64,000 nucleotides of DNA from Paraspadella gotoi. Taxonomy: Eukaryota; Chaetognatha. The stretch's first letter is position 1; the number at the start of each line of letters is the position of its first letter. Positions 1 through 11,300 of the stretch are shown here, piece after piece. The stretch is from the NCBI GenBank assembly GCA_051294375.1, contig CM119263.1:21309154-21373153 (forward strand), in the 5' to 3' direction. The translations under genes and the position numbers were made by a program. The notes below the pieces were generated by a model. That model had not been told where the DNA came from and did not search any database. It saw only the letters and a program-made list of their open reading frames with translations.

Positions 1-224
1 CGGCGGTAAGTCAGGTGAAAGAACGATTCGTCGTCATCGTCGTCGTCGTCGGCGACGTGATTAGTTTGGGCGACGAACGACGAGGAATGTTGTTGACTCA
101 TGGGCGAAGATTTTCCCGAATCATCAATCCATCAAATTCGATCGTAAACATTTAAATGGATCGAAAATGAGTTTTGAAAAAGAAATTTCTCTCTCTCTTC
201 GTCTATCTCTCTCTTCTCTCTCTC

Positions 225-288
<64 letters not shown>

Positions 289-459
289 CCTCATTTTCGA
301 TCCATTTAAATGTTTACGATCGAATTTGATGGATTGATGATTCGGGAAATCTTCGCCCATGAGTCAACAACATTCCTCGTCGTTCGTCGCCCAAACTAAT
401 CACGCGCCGACGACGACGACGATGACGACGAATCGTTCTTTCACCTGACTTACCGCCGC
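1..459. repeat. Large inverted repeat with a (CT)n loop
   Basis: Bases 1-170 and about 290-459 are reverse complements with almost no mismatch; the visible differences are a changed base in the TTCCCGAA region and small differences in the GTC/GAC trinucleotide run. The loop, about 190-290, is a (CT)n microsatellite. Each arm contains a GGTAAGTCAGG splice-donor-like sequence, so an exon may end at base 5 on the plus strand. A hairpin this perfect next to a broken gene looks like a fold-back assembly artefact, but a real palindrome cannot be excluded. Confidence 0.9.
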
Positions 460-483
460 TTCTTCCTCGACGATCCCTTGCAG

Positions 484-3400
484 GTTCCTTCGGAGAAGAT
501 GCTGCAGGCCGGCTGCATCCTCAAGATGCTGCTCATGACGAAATCGGCGCATTTGCTGCACGACTCCAGGATACGATCCAAGCAGAGTTCGCAGGTGGAC
601 AATGTGGCGATGTTGGCGCTGTTGAAGCTATGGAATAAAATCCACCAACCGTTCATCAGCGGCCATTGGTGCCGGAGGCAAGTCATTCGCCTCCCAACCC
701 AAAGGTCCGGGGTTCTAGCCCGGTGGTCGCCTAGCAGTTAAGAGGGATTGGGTGTTAACCCGCCTGTAACACGGTGTTACAGCCTGATCCGAACTCCGGG
801 ACTGCTTATATTGAACGGTTCTGTCACTACACATAACAATAATTACTGTCTCTTCATAGCTCTCGTTTTTTGTTGTTCTTCCTTCTCATTGATATTTCTG
901 TGGTCAAAGAACCTCGTCGGCACCGAGATGGTGGACTGGCTGCTGGCGGTGAAGGAAGGGACGGCGAACACCGCGTGACAAAGACATGAGACGCCAAGTG
1001 TGGGGATGTGGCAAGCGCTCATGGAGCACGCGGTCATCAGTCACGGTGAGGGTGTTCATGTTCAGTGTCCACTGTCCAGTCTGCTGATAAAAAATCAATC
1101 AGGAGATGGATGATTTATTTGAGCCACCAAGTCGTGTCTTATCCTACAGTGAGCCGAGACTACCCTTTTGCCGACAAGTTCGTCTTCTTCCATTCACCAT
1201 CGACTCTGAAAAAGTTCGAAGAAATCAAAAAGGTTATTCAACGAATTGATTAAATAATTAAATAATTAATTATTAAATAATAAAAATAATTGATTAAATA
1301 ATTAATCAAAAAGTTTATTCAAACGAATTGATTAATATATTAACTCGATAGTATTACTTAATCCAAACCCGACTTTTCGGCCTTGAACTCACCTTTCTCC
1401 TCACCTCTCGATCGCCAGGAGTCTCGTCGGAAGCCCTGGAGTCGAGAGCCAAAGAAGCGATCAAGACGCTCAAGCTGGCGGGACCCGACGCTCTGCTGGG
1501 TCGGGCGCTGCGGAAAGTGCCAGCCAGCGGACGTCGGAAGACGTAAGGAGGATTTTACTTAATTAAGGATGTGCCGTCTGATTAGCTAACTCCAGTTGAC
1601 GCGCTGCCTTATTTTTAGAGAAAGTTTATTTTAATGAGAAAAAGTTTATCGTCGTTAAAAACTAGACCTGATTTAATAATGATAAAAGTATTACAACGCC
1701 ATTTCGCATTCATCACTGATAACGTATGGTAAATAGAAGTTTCTTCCTCTAGATTGATATCTCACTACAAGAGCTGCTGCATATAAAGGCTCTGTCGCAT
1801 CTCTCCACGATGGTGAACGAGAACTCGCCTCGGTCTTCGTCTTCGAATCGCGACCCAAAAACGGGACGGTGCTCTTCAGTCAGGGTCACAAAGGCACCAG
1901 TTGGTACATCATCCTGTCCGGGTCCGTCAATGTAGTTATTCATAACAAGGTGAAGAATCGGTTTAATTTTAACGGTTTAAGGTTAATGGATTATTATTGA
2001 TTTATAATTTCATGATTGATTTATATCGATTTATTTATTGATGGAACTTTTTTAACGTAAACCTTTATTGATGCATGATCGTTTTTTTTGTTTTATAGAT
2101 TGATTGATTGACAGCTTCGTTAATTGATTGATTGATTGATTGACTGATTTATCCTTTGACTGATTGACCATTATTGATTGATGCATCGACTGATGTGTTG
2201 ATTGAGTGATTAAAATTTTTTGAATCGCACTATCGTCTATTGATGTTCAGGGTGTTGTCTGCACTCTGGAAGAAGGAGACGACTTTGGCAAATTGGCTTT
2301 GGTCAACGAAGCGCCACGAGCTGCCACCATCGTCCTCAGGGTAAGGATTTTTATCGATAAGGATTTTCTAATCTGTCTAATCCGATCTATTCACCTCTGG
2401 TGCTGGGGCGTAGGAGAGAGAGTGGCGAGGATGAAGGAGAGAGAGATGGGGGATGAAGGAGAGAGAGAGTGGGGGGAGGAAGGAGAGAGAGAGTGGGGGG
2501 AGGAAGGAGAGAGAGTAGTGGTGGGAGGAAGGGAGAAGATGACATATATGAATAATTCATTAATTACCTTCAGGAGGACAATTGCCACTTTCTCCGCGTC
2601 GACAAAGAGACTTCAACCGCATTTTACGAGACGTCAAGCCAACACCGTCAGACTCAAGGAACACGACGTGGACGTGCTGTTGCTGGAGAAGATCCCGGCC
2701 GAGGCGTCGCCGCCGCATCGCGGTGAGAAGGCGGTTGGTGTAGGGCAGTTGAGCGACTGACAATTAGTCTGACATTTAAACTGAACTCAAGATTAAAATT
2801 ATCATTTCCTCTCCCCATCCTCATTATTCTATCTTAGCTTCGGCACCCCCTCTCCCGCGGCCTCACGCAAATCTTCCGACACAAAGTTCGCCGACCAACT
2901 TGGCGCCGCCGTCGACCACCTCGTCCGGCGCCGCTGGCGTCTCGCCCTCCAACACTCTTGGCGTCACCGGCGCCTCCAGTCTGGCGCCGGCGCCGCCAAC
3001 GCCCTCTCCAAGAGCGGCGGGCATTACAAGTATTCGGTTGTGGCGGGGACCCCCGAGAAGATGTTGGAGCATCTCTTGGAGACACGTTTGGTGGTTATGC
3101 CAACGGAGTCTGCATGGTCGACAGATCGGGTGAGTTGATGACGATAAATTAACAAAATAGCAAACAAACGAACAAAAGAGTAGTGCTGTTAGAGGGTGAT
3201 TGTTGATGGGTGATTGTTTTCTCCATCAGTGCAAGAAGTTTTTGGAGAATGAATGGATTAAAAACCCACTTTTAAAAAAAATTTCAGTGTACTTTTATAA
3301 TTTCAGTAAAAAGTAAGCTTAGTCAAAATTGGATATTTTTTTGTTTAATTTTGACGCCATTGGAACCTGTTTTTTATATAATAAAATAGAAAGAGAAAGA

Positions 3401-6400
3401 AAGAGAAAAATGCAGTTCTCATTCTTCTCTTTAACAAAGTTATCGTTAATTTGAACGAATGTACCTGAACATGTATTATATTTAACATGTTTTAATACGA
3501 TTTCCTCCACAGACGCTTTCGTGGAAGAGTTCATCATGACGCACAGTGTGTTCATGACTTCCGATCAAATGACGTCTTTTCTTCGTTAATTACTACATGG
3601 CTAGAAAAAACGATCTCCTTCCGGAATTCCTACCTGCTTCGTCGTTGCCGTTTCCTGGTAACAAATCTTTTAACTTGATTATTTTATTCTATTTTAATCT
3701 TTGGATAATGATGTCGGTGAGACACACGCGGAGTCTTGTTCAAAGTTACTGAAACTAAGATAAACTCGGTTTATTTATAACGAGAGAAGAGGATCGGTGG
3801 TATGGGTAAGTTTGACAGATCAAATTATTCTGGAAGCTGATTGGTCGATTCCGTTTCCGTCTTGACCATCAGGATTCGGCGATTCCATTTCCTGCGGAAA
3901 TCGCCAAGCCTCCGATCCGATTTGATTTTCCTGGCTTGATACTCCTGCGATGATAGCATTATAGCTGGATGGTTTTTAATATTTTCCTTTTGCTCTAATA
4001 TAATATTATTCACTGTAGTTAATTTTAAAACTACACTTTTTTGCAGGTGCTTGTTCTCCAAACACAGCACGGCGGCCGCCGCTGCTACCGTCGCTGCTGT
4101 CGCCAAAGGTTAGTTATACAGATGAATTATAGATGGATTTGAGTCATTCTGTTAATAATCTTAACTAAACTTCCAGGATTAACGCGACGCGCCTCACATA
4201 CGAGATTCCAAAGACTCTGACAAAATGAATGCGTCGATGGATCTGTTGTCTTAGCAACCGACAACGCGTCATCTGCTTCATCAGGAATGGCGCGACGTTG
4301 TTGGTAAGGATCTTGAGTAGGAATAAAAAAAATTATCAAAGTTTGTACTGCGACTTTCCTTTTCTCTCTTCCGGCTTTCTGGAGGCACATCAACTTTCTA
4401 TGACATTCCAAACATCATGCCGTTCCTTCAAGATTTGGATAAGGTAAATAAAGATTGACGCCACTAAAATAGAATATAAGAAAGAAAAGTAAAAGTAAAA
4501 AAGAAATTTTCATTGATAGAAAAGCAAATCATTCTGGGAGTTTTAACCTAGACTGTGTGTGAGTCTTCATTAAAGCTTATCCTGTTAGAGGGATGCGACT
4601 TTAGTCTGTTTAAAGTCAGGGCAAAATAACTTCGTCTTTCTCAATTAATATAAATAAGCAAACGCCAACGTGGCTGAGTCAGCATTGTTGTTGTTATCAT
4701 TTTAGAATCAATCCGACGACGACGAACTGATGATTGGACTGGAAGACGATTACGAAAACCTCAAGCAAATCATCAAAGAAGGAATACAAAAACTCACCTT
4801 AACCCGAAGGTAAGTCGTTGCGCGGCGACGGGAAAAGACAGTCATGGTGTGATTTATAAAAAAAAAAAAAAAACGGAAAAATGAAACAAATCCTATTATT
4901 ATTTATTTATTTATTTATCTAATAATTAATACTAATTCTTCAGATACAAAGACGGGGAGAGTGTCGTCTCGAGCGCCGAGTTTCCGCAAGGTTCCGTCGC
5001 AGAAAATCCTCGGTGTACGAGGATTGGCCATCAGGTAGAAGATGCAATGATATCTTTTCTTGTTACGATTCTAGTTAGAGACGCGTAGACATGTACTCGG
5101 GCATTGCAATATGTTCACTCGCCTATAAGCATAATAAATAAAATAATAAATTTTTTAACCCTTAAAGAGTTACTACCATGATGGAAAAAAAATTGTCGCG
5201 GTTAATTTTTTGGCCTTAATAGAATCTCAAAAATAAAAATTGGGTAACTATAGCCTCTAGTGATTCATATGAGCTGTGTCTCATTTATGTAAAAAAAAAA
5301 GTTCTATGCCAAAAAAATTATGTGTTTAAAAAAATATTTGTTCTTTTTTATCTTTTTTATTTTTATACTTTTTTTTTACTAATACACTAATAATTTTTGG
5401 TTCTTTTATTATTAACTTTTAAAAATCCCTGCCTTTTCTCAGTTTCATGTCAAATGGTTATGCATCATCTCATTAAGATAAATTTAGGTGATGAATAATT
5501 AAGTGGTATTTAAAAACATTGATGCTGTAGATCTCACACATATTTTTTTTATTGTGAAGTATTAAAAAATATTATAAGGTTCCGGGTAACCTTTTTGTGA
5601 ACAAAGTTATTATTTTTAGTTACCTCTGGATGTATTATCAGAACCAAGTATCAAACAAGTAAAAAAATAAAAAATCAAAGATTTTGTGAAGTGAAGACAA
5701 TGCATTATCACAATATGAGCAACAACTATGGTTCACTTTATATGGGATCAATCTTTTCCAAAGAATTAAAATATATTTGACATAAAATTAACCAACTTTT
5801 CCGAACGCGGCAAATTTTTTTTCATCATGGTACTTCGTTTCTAAATAATATTAATAAAGTTTTAATGATTTTTCATTTATAATTAATTTAAATTTAATTT
5901 AATTTCACTTAATGAGGAGTGTGTTTTACTCGGATTGAGGTATTTGTTCTTTTGACCGTCAGGTGGTTGGGAACATCTCGACGAGCGAAACAACGAGTAC
6001 AACAACGATCTCAACAAACAGTTTTTGGCGGCGGCGAATACGGCGAGGCCGGTTCACGCTAAGATGAAAGTGAGTCGTGTGGTTCTCGGTTGCCAAGTGA
6101 TAGGAAGAAAATATACATATAGTGAGAATAATTAGATAAAAATATTATTTACTTTGATGTCTTTACGTTAAAATCTATGATAAATCACTATTGTTATCGC
6201 ATGAAGCTTTATTCTATATTTAATATTTATTTATATTCTCTCTCCTCCCTACACTTAACTCATCAAGTCATCACAGGGTGTACTGTGCCGATCCACCAGT
6301 AAAGACGACCATCGACGCCTCAAGAAAATCCGTCAGTTGGCGGCGGAAAAAGTCGGCATCAACGAAGCAGCGGAGTTGGTGGAGGTTCGGGATTTGTTGT

Positions 6401-7022
6401 CTTGTTCAGCAACATATTACATTTTCACTATGCTAGCCAAGGACCATTATGGAGAGTGGCTCCCGTTAATTCGCCTGGGACATACACAACTTGATAATCT
6501 TGCATATATTACTTATTCTCACATACATAACGCCAAGGCAATCCTGGTTTTCTCCCTTGTCATTAAAAACAATTGAACACTAGCAATGTTATTTTTTTTC
6601 GATCTTAGGTGAAATCGACGGGAGAACGATGTCCCTTCAGAGACGACGATGTGGGCATTATGACCTCGCTGAGTTGCAACGGACAGGTGATTTAGAAATT
6701 CCATCTCGTTTCTTGTTTTTTAAAATGTTTCTCTTCGTTTTTTCAGCTGTTCGTTGGTCCGAGAGAACATTTGGATTCCCTTACACCAGAGACGATCCAA
6801 GAGGACCGACATCTTCTTCGCTGAAGACCCTGGAATCTTTTTCCTCCAAAGTAAAGAAAAATAATAAAATAGGGTTTTAAAAAAATGAAGGAAAAAATTT
6901 CATGAAAAAAATCGATGACAGGACATCGCTTTTCACTTGATGCTGTACGATTGGGAGCTCTTCAGCACAATTCACGTCCACGAGCTTATTTATCACATTT
7001 CGGAAGGCATTTGTTCAAACAG
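484..7022 (+). CDS. Epac: Epac/RAPGEF4-like Rap exchange factor, DEP to start of CDC25 domain (partial, frameshifted)
   Basis: cAMP-activated exchange factor for Rap GTPases, read from conserved Epac motifs. Exons: 484-594 (PSEKMLQAG, start of DEP); 910-1045 ([22 protein letters not shown]); 1150-1232; about 1419-1542; 1753-1949 and 2251-2340 ([37 protein letters not shown]); 2574-2722; about 2838-3129 ([17 protein letters not shown] domain); 3513-3657; 4047-4108; 4177-4303; about 4374-4443; 4706-4809; 4944-5034; 5963-6069; 6277-6384 and 6609-6686 (RA domain); 6747-6850 ([14 protein letters not shown]); 6922-7022 ([17 protein letters not shown]25 start). CNB-B has Lys where the usual phosphate-cassette Glu sits, as known for Epac. 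An in-frame TGA lies at 976-978 and about ten single-base shifts break the frame. Most of the catalytic domain is missing. The N-terminal half is on the opposite strand at 8387-36898. Boundaries marked 'about' are uncertain. Confidence 0.92.
628..855 (+). mobile_element. tRNA-derived SINE, family A, copy 1
   Basis: Shares almost its whole length with copies at 23581, 34592 and 40454. It contains an A-box-like TTGGTGCCGGAGG and a B-box-like GGTTCTAGCCC about 50 bases apart, then a hairpin around GTAACACGGTGTTAC and a common 3' end ACTGTCTCTTCA. The 5' end is degraded relative to the other copies (TGGAATAAAATCCACC instead of TGGTGGACTAAAATCCACC). It sits in an Epac intron. Confidence 0.8.
2405..2545 (+). 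repeat. GA/G-rich short tandem repeat in Epac intron
   Basis: An intronic run of about 24-base units (GGAGAGAGAGTGGGGGGAGGAA and variants) between the exons ending at 2340 and starting at 2574. No coding signal. Confidence 0.7.
5174..5832. mobile_element. MITE of family C with terminal inverted repeats, copy 1
   Basis: Begins TA-CCATGATGG-(A)n-TTGTCGCGGTT and ends in the inverse, AACC..CGCGGCAAATTTTTTTTCATCATGG-TA. The roughly 30-base inverted ends, TA at both flanks and no ORF fit a non-autonomous Tc1/mariner-type element. The interior is AT-rich. It lies in an Epac intron (5035-5962). The copy at 13678-14676 shares both ends and the internal motif GAGCTGTGTCTCATTTATGT. Confidence 0.8.
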
Positions 7023-7170
7023 GTCATTAAATTTTATCAGAGCTTCCCAATTCACTTTCTGAAATCTCATCGTCCGTGATAAAATGTTTAGTTCCTGTTA
7101 ATGATTATTTAATAATAAAATTGATTTGTACACCAGATCACCTCGAACTTAGAAATCTTTCATCTCCTCT

Positions 7171-7195
7171 NNNNNNNNNNNNNNNNNNNNNNNNN
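7171..7195. other. Assembly gap (25 N)
   Basis: Twenty-five unknown bases. The plus-strand Epac exons end 150 bases before it and the minus-strand Epac exons begin about 1.2 kb after it, so this is the likely point where orientation changes. Confidence 0.99.
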
Positions 7196-7700
7196 TTTCT
7201 TTTTCAAACCCGTCGACTAATCGCTCTCGGAGAATTTATTCACAATTATTCGAAAAAAGTTAACGTATTTTTTTTAAAAATGAGATTAAAAAGATTAAAT
7301 CCCCAGGTTATTTAAGCCACGCGTAATTTAATCGTTTTAAATTCGCAAAATTTTTTAATCACAAACAATTAAATCGATTCTCAGATTTAAAAAACGAGCG
7401 ATTTTTCTGGTTTTGATTCGCGAGTGATTTTCATCGTAAAAACTTTGAAAATTTAATCATCTTTTCCAACGCGAGTTTTTTTTCGCGAGAATTCATGATG
7501 ATTTTTTTTTGGCACAGTTGGATTTCACGCGCATATGTAAACGTGAAAACTAATCCCTTTAATCTTGTACCCAAAATGAAAAAAAAATGTTTATAATTCA
7601 AACTTTTTAGCCTTTGAATTTGACCGCCGCGAGATCCGATTCAAGTTTGGCGCCAACATAGACCAATCGCTTTATTTATTTTATTTATTTATTTTTTTTT

Positions 7701-7731
<31 letters not shown>

Positions 7732-7739
7732 CTTTCTTT

Positions 7740-7776
<37 letters not shown>

Positions 7777-8229
7777 TTTTTTTTTCTTCTTTCTTTCTTT
7801 TCTTCTCTCTCTCCTCTGTCTTCTCTCCATTACTCTAAACCCCCCTCCCGATCCCCACCACAAGCACACCACCACAAATGACCCATCATCCCCTTCCCAC
7901 CTCATTTGCCCCCCTCACCACGACCCATACACCACACCTCGAAGAGCGGCAACCGGCGTTGAAGTCGGCGTCCCTTCCTCCTTCTGGTTGAGCAGATGAC
8001 ATCGGGCAGCGGAGAGGGCGGGTTGAGGAGCGGGGAGGCGGGGGGGTGGGGCAAACCGTGGGTGCGCTGTGGGCGGTGCCCAGAATGGAGCCGTGGGTGT
8101 AAGAGAGGATTTGCTGCCGACGTGGGCGAGAGGAACGGTGTCCGAGCCGGAGGGGATCGGACTGAGAAGGCGGGTGTGGAGGCCTGGGGGTAGGGGAGGG
8201 ATGTGGGAAGGAGGTAGTGGTGGATGTGA

Positions 8230-8265
<36 letters not shown>

Positions 8266-8386
8266 ATAGAAAATAAAAATAAAGCCTTTATTAAAGGAAA
8301 GCCGAATGGAAGATAAAAGGAAAAGAAAGAAAGAAACAAAAAACGAAAGAAGGGCGAATAAAGTCAGTTATCATATAATTCCTTAC
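7196..8386. other. Non-coding stretch with opposed (TTTC)n and (GAAA)n runs
   Basis: AT-rich sequence followed by TTTC repeats at about 7690-7800, a GC-rich C-tract segment at 7830-8225, and GAAA repeats at about 8228-8268. ORFs here are products of the simple repeats or of the low-complexity GC segment; no protein motif was seen. Confidence 0.6.
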
Positions 8387-11300
8387 CCTGATTCTTGAGA
8401 CTTGAGGAAGGCACGACGAGGCCTTCGATGTACTGACGATTCCGCTGAAAAAAATCGCAAACCGAACCTTTTAAGTTCGACATATATCCGGTTGTTACTG
8501 TACATTTATCTTAAATATTTTCTCAGGTATTTTTTATTTATTCCTATTTTTTTTTTATCATTTTTTTAAATCTGTTTGACAGATATCCAAAAGTCAAAAA
8601 AGGGTAATCGCTGACGTGTTTTTTTATATTTTCCATTTTCTCATTTTTTCTGTTTTTATTTATAAAGAATTTGTTTTGGGGCAAAATTGAAAATTTCCCG
8701 CAATTTGATCCTGGAAAAAGCGCGGGAAAAACGAAAGCCGCTGATCGAGATGAGGAAAAAGTAAAAATGATCGGATTTTCTTTTTCGTTCTATTTTATTT
8801 CAAGATTATTTTGTTTATAAAGTGAAAGAATAATCTCGATGCAAAATTATATCTCTCACTCTCTCTTTCTTTCTGAGTCTCTCTCTTTCTCTCTTTTTCT
8901 CTCTCTCTCCCTAGTATTTCTTTCGCGAGTATACTTTCCCTCTCGCACTCTACTTTTTATTTTCGAACCAAATGATTTTTTGATCTGGATTTTTGATTTG
9001 AGGTTTGCTCTGCTGCGTCTTGTCTTGAGGCGGAAGCACGAATTAGGGGAATAGGGGAGAAGGGGAAGGGAGAAAAAGGGAGAAAGGGGGAAGGGGACAG
9101 AAGCAGGGAAAGGAGAAAAGAAGAGGTTTTAAGTATCAGAAGGGGTGAAAACTGGTAGGAGGGATGAGTGGAAGAAGGGAAAGAGAAAGGGACGAAAGAT
9201 AAAGGAAATGAAAAAGAAATTTTTGAGTTTGGGGGAGATTGGGAGGAAAAGAGAAAAGTAGGGAGAATAATAGAAGAGGAGAAAATAGTTCTAACTCAAA
9301 ATGCCTCGTCAATCTCTCTACCTTTAAAGCCTTCCTCGGGAAAAAACTCGGGGAAACAAAAAAAAAGGAAAGGAAAAAGAGGTGAAAGGTTTTGTATCGC
9401 TTCTGGAAATTAATGAAAGAAATAAAAGGAAAATTGAGAAACGCACGATAAGAAAAATAATCGGAACAGTAAATATAGTGCTCAGCAGAAGACGAGCGCT
9501 TTTAAATCGTGAGTGCAAAATCATGAACATATCGAAAGAAATTAGGAAGAGACGATGTCACAAGAAAAAAAGAGAGAGATTGATTTTTGAATCATTGCCC
9601 AATCAAACCCAAATCCCACCCCAATCGCACCTAAATCTGTCCATAGTCGTGGAATCAAATTTCGAATTTCGTAATATTTTATATTTCCGACGATTTCTTC
9701 CGCAAAAGTCGTAAGCTTGGTCGTCGTCGTCCTATTCGTCATCGTTTTTCGTTGTCGTCGTCAAAGTCAGATAGACCTTCAGTAATATATTTTTCTTGGT
9801 TTGCTAGAAAACATTTGTATTCATTTAATCAATTCAAAAGTGACTTTTCTCAATCTCAATTAAAAAATGAAATGCCTAATTCAAATATAACGACGTGCCT
9901 TCCCTGCTATTGACTCATCTCGTTGATTGATACAACTGATTAACCATCTTAGAACCACGACGTCCAGTGGTTCCAGTTGGTAGTCGACTTCGTCATGGCG
10001 ATAACGATTTACCATGAACGATTCATCATGTCAATGAATGACTATCATCGCATCAATGAATGATTATCGTCATATCAATGAATGACTATCATCGCATCAA
10101 TCATTTGGTTATCATCGCATCAATCATTTGGTTAACATCGCGTCAATTTTTTGTCTTTCTTTTTTTTATTTCCTTAATTCCTTCTCTCGTCAGGCGAGAT
10201 CCTATTCTTTTAAGATTTTTTTTTTATTTCGGATTTTGTTTTGGTTTCCTGGTTCGTCATTCGTCGTTTCCTGGTTCGTCTTCAATCGAGATTGAGCTTT
10301 TTTAGAAATAAAATCGGAAGAATTTAATATATAAATAATTAGAAAGATTTTGTTTAAATTAGGTTGCAGCAAATAGTTTTATGGACTGATCAGAACTGAA
10401 TTCCTCATTTAAAAAAAACCTTTGTTTATTAAAGAGTGAAACTGATAAGAAAAGACGGGAAAAAAGAAAGACTCTCACTTCATTTTTTTAAAGTTTTTCC
10501 CTTCTCTTGTGGGAGAGATGATTTTTTTTCGCCATTAAGGAACACGGTTTTTTCTTTGCCCTGAATCTAAAATTAGAGACTTGACATTTGCTCAGCGGGT
10601 GGGGGACTCAAGGGGGCAGAAGGCGGGGTGTGGGGGAGTGTGCGGAGTAGGGCCCAGGTGAAGTCAAGTTGGGGGCCTGTCGAAGATGATCTGTCGAAGA
10701 TGAGCTGTCGAAGATGAGCTCGGTTCTAACATTATGTCAGAGAAGACGCGGCGAGGAATGGTCGAAGTTAAACAATGATGAGATATTTTGATAATAAAAT
10801 CGCAACGAAAAGAAATCGATTTATATATCGAGATGCGGGTTTTTCTCTTTTTATCTCTTTTTATCTGGCTAGATTTTGGATCGGTTCAGTTTCTTGTGAC
10901 GTCGTCGTCATCGTCATCGGCGTCACACTTTTTTCTTATTATCTCGCCAGATGGGCTTAAGCCTGTCTTGGCTAGATTTAGGATTGGATCAGCTTCTTTT
11001 TGATGTCTTCATCGTCGTTGTCGTTGTCTGCATTGGCGTCACACTTTTTTCTTATATAGTTTTGACTAGGGCTTACAATTTTTTTTTAAATAAAAATTAC
11101 TCTGAATTATGATGGATTTTTATAAAAGTGTGCGATCATAATAAGTTAAAAATTTAGATATGACTTTTTTATCTTTAAGATCTTGGCAATTGTCATATTT
11201 TATATGGATTCAAGTTGTAAATAAAATACTATATTCTAATTTGTATGAAATTGGTACATTTTGTATATTGCAGTAAATCATATTGAAAAGAAAATTCATA

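Noticed and set aside
976-978. In-frame TGA read as selenocysteine or a recoded Trp
   Set aside because: Several plain frameshifts occur nearby, and the frame MRRQ followed by VGMWQ avoids the TGA with two indels, so an error or decay explains it better. Hunchback, anoctamin and the minus-strand Epac exons contain no internal TGA.
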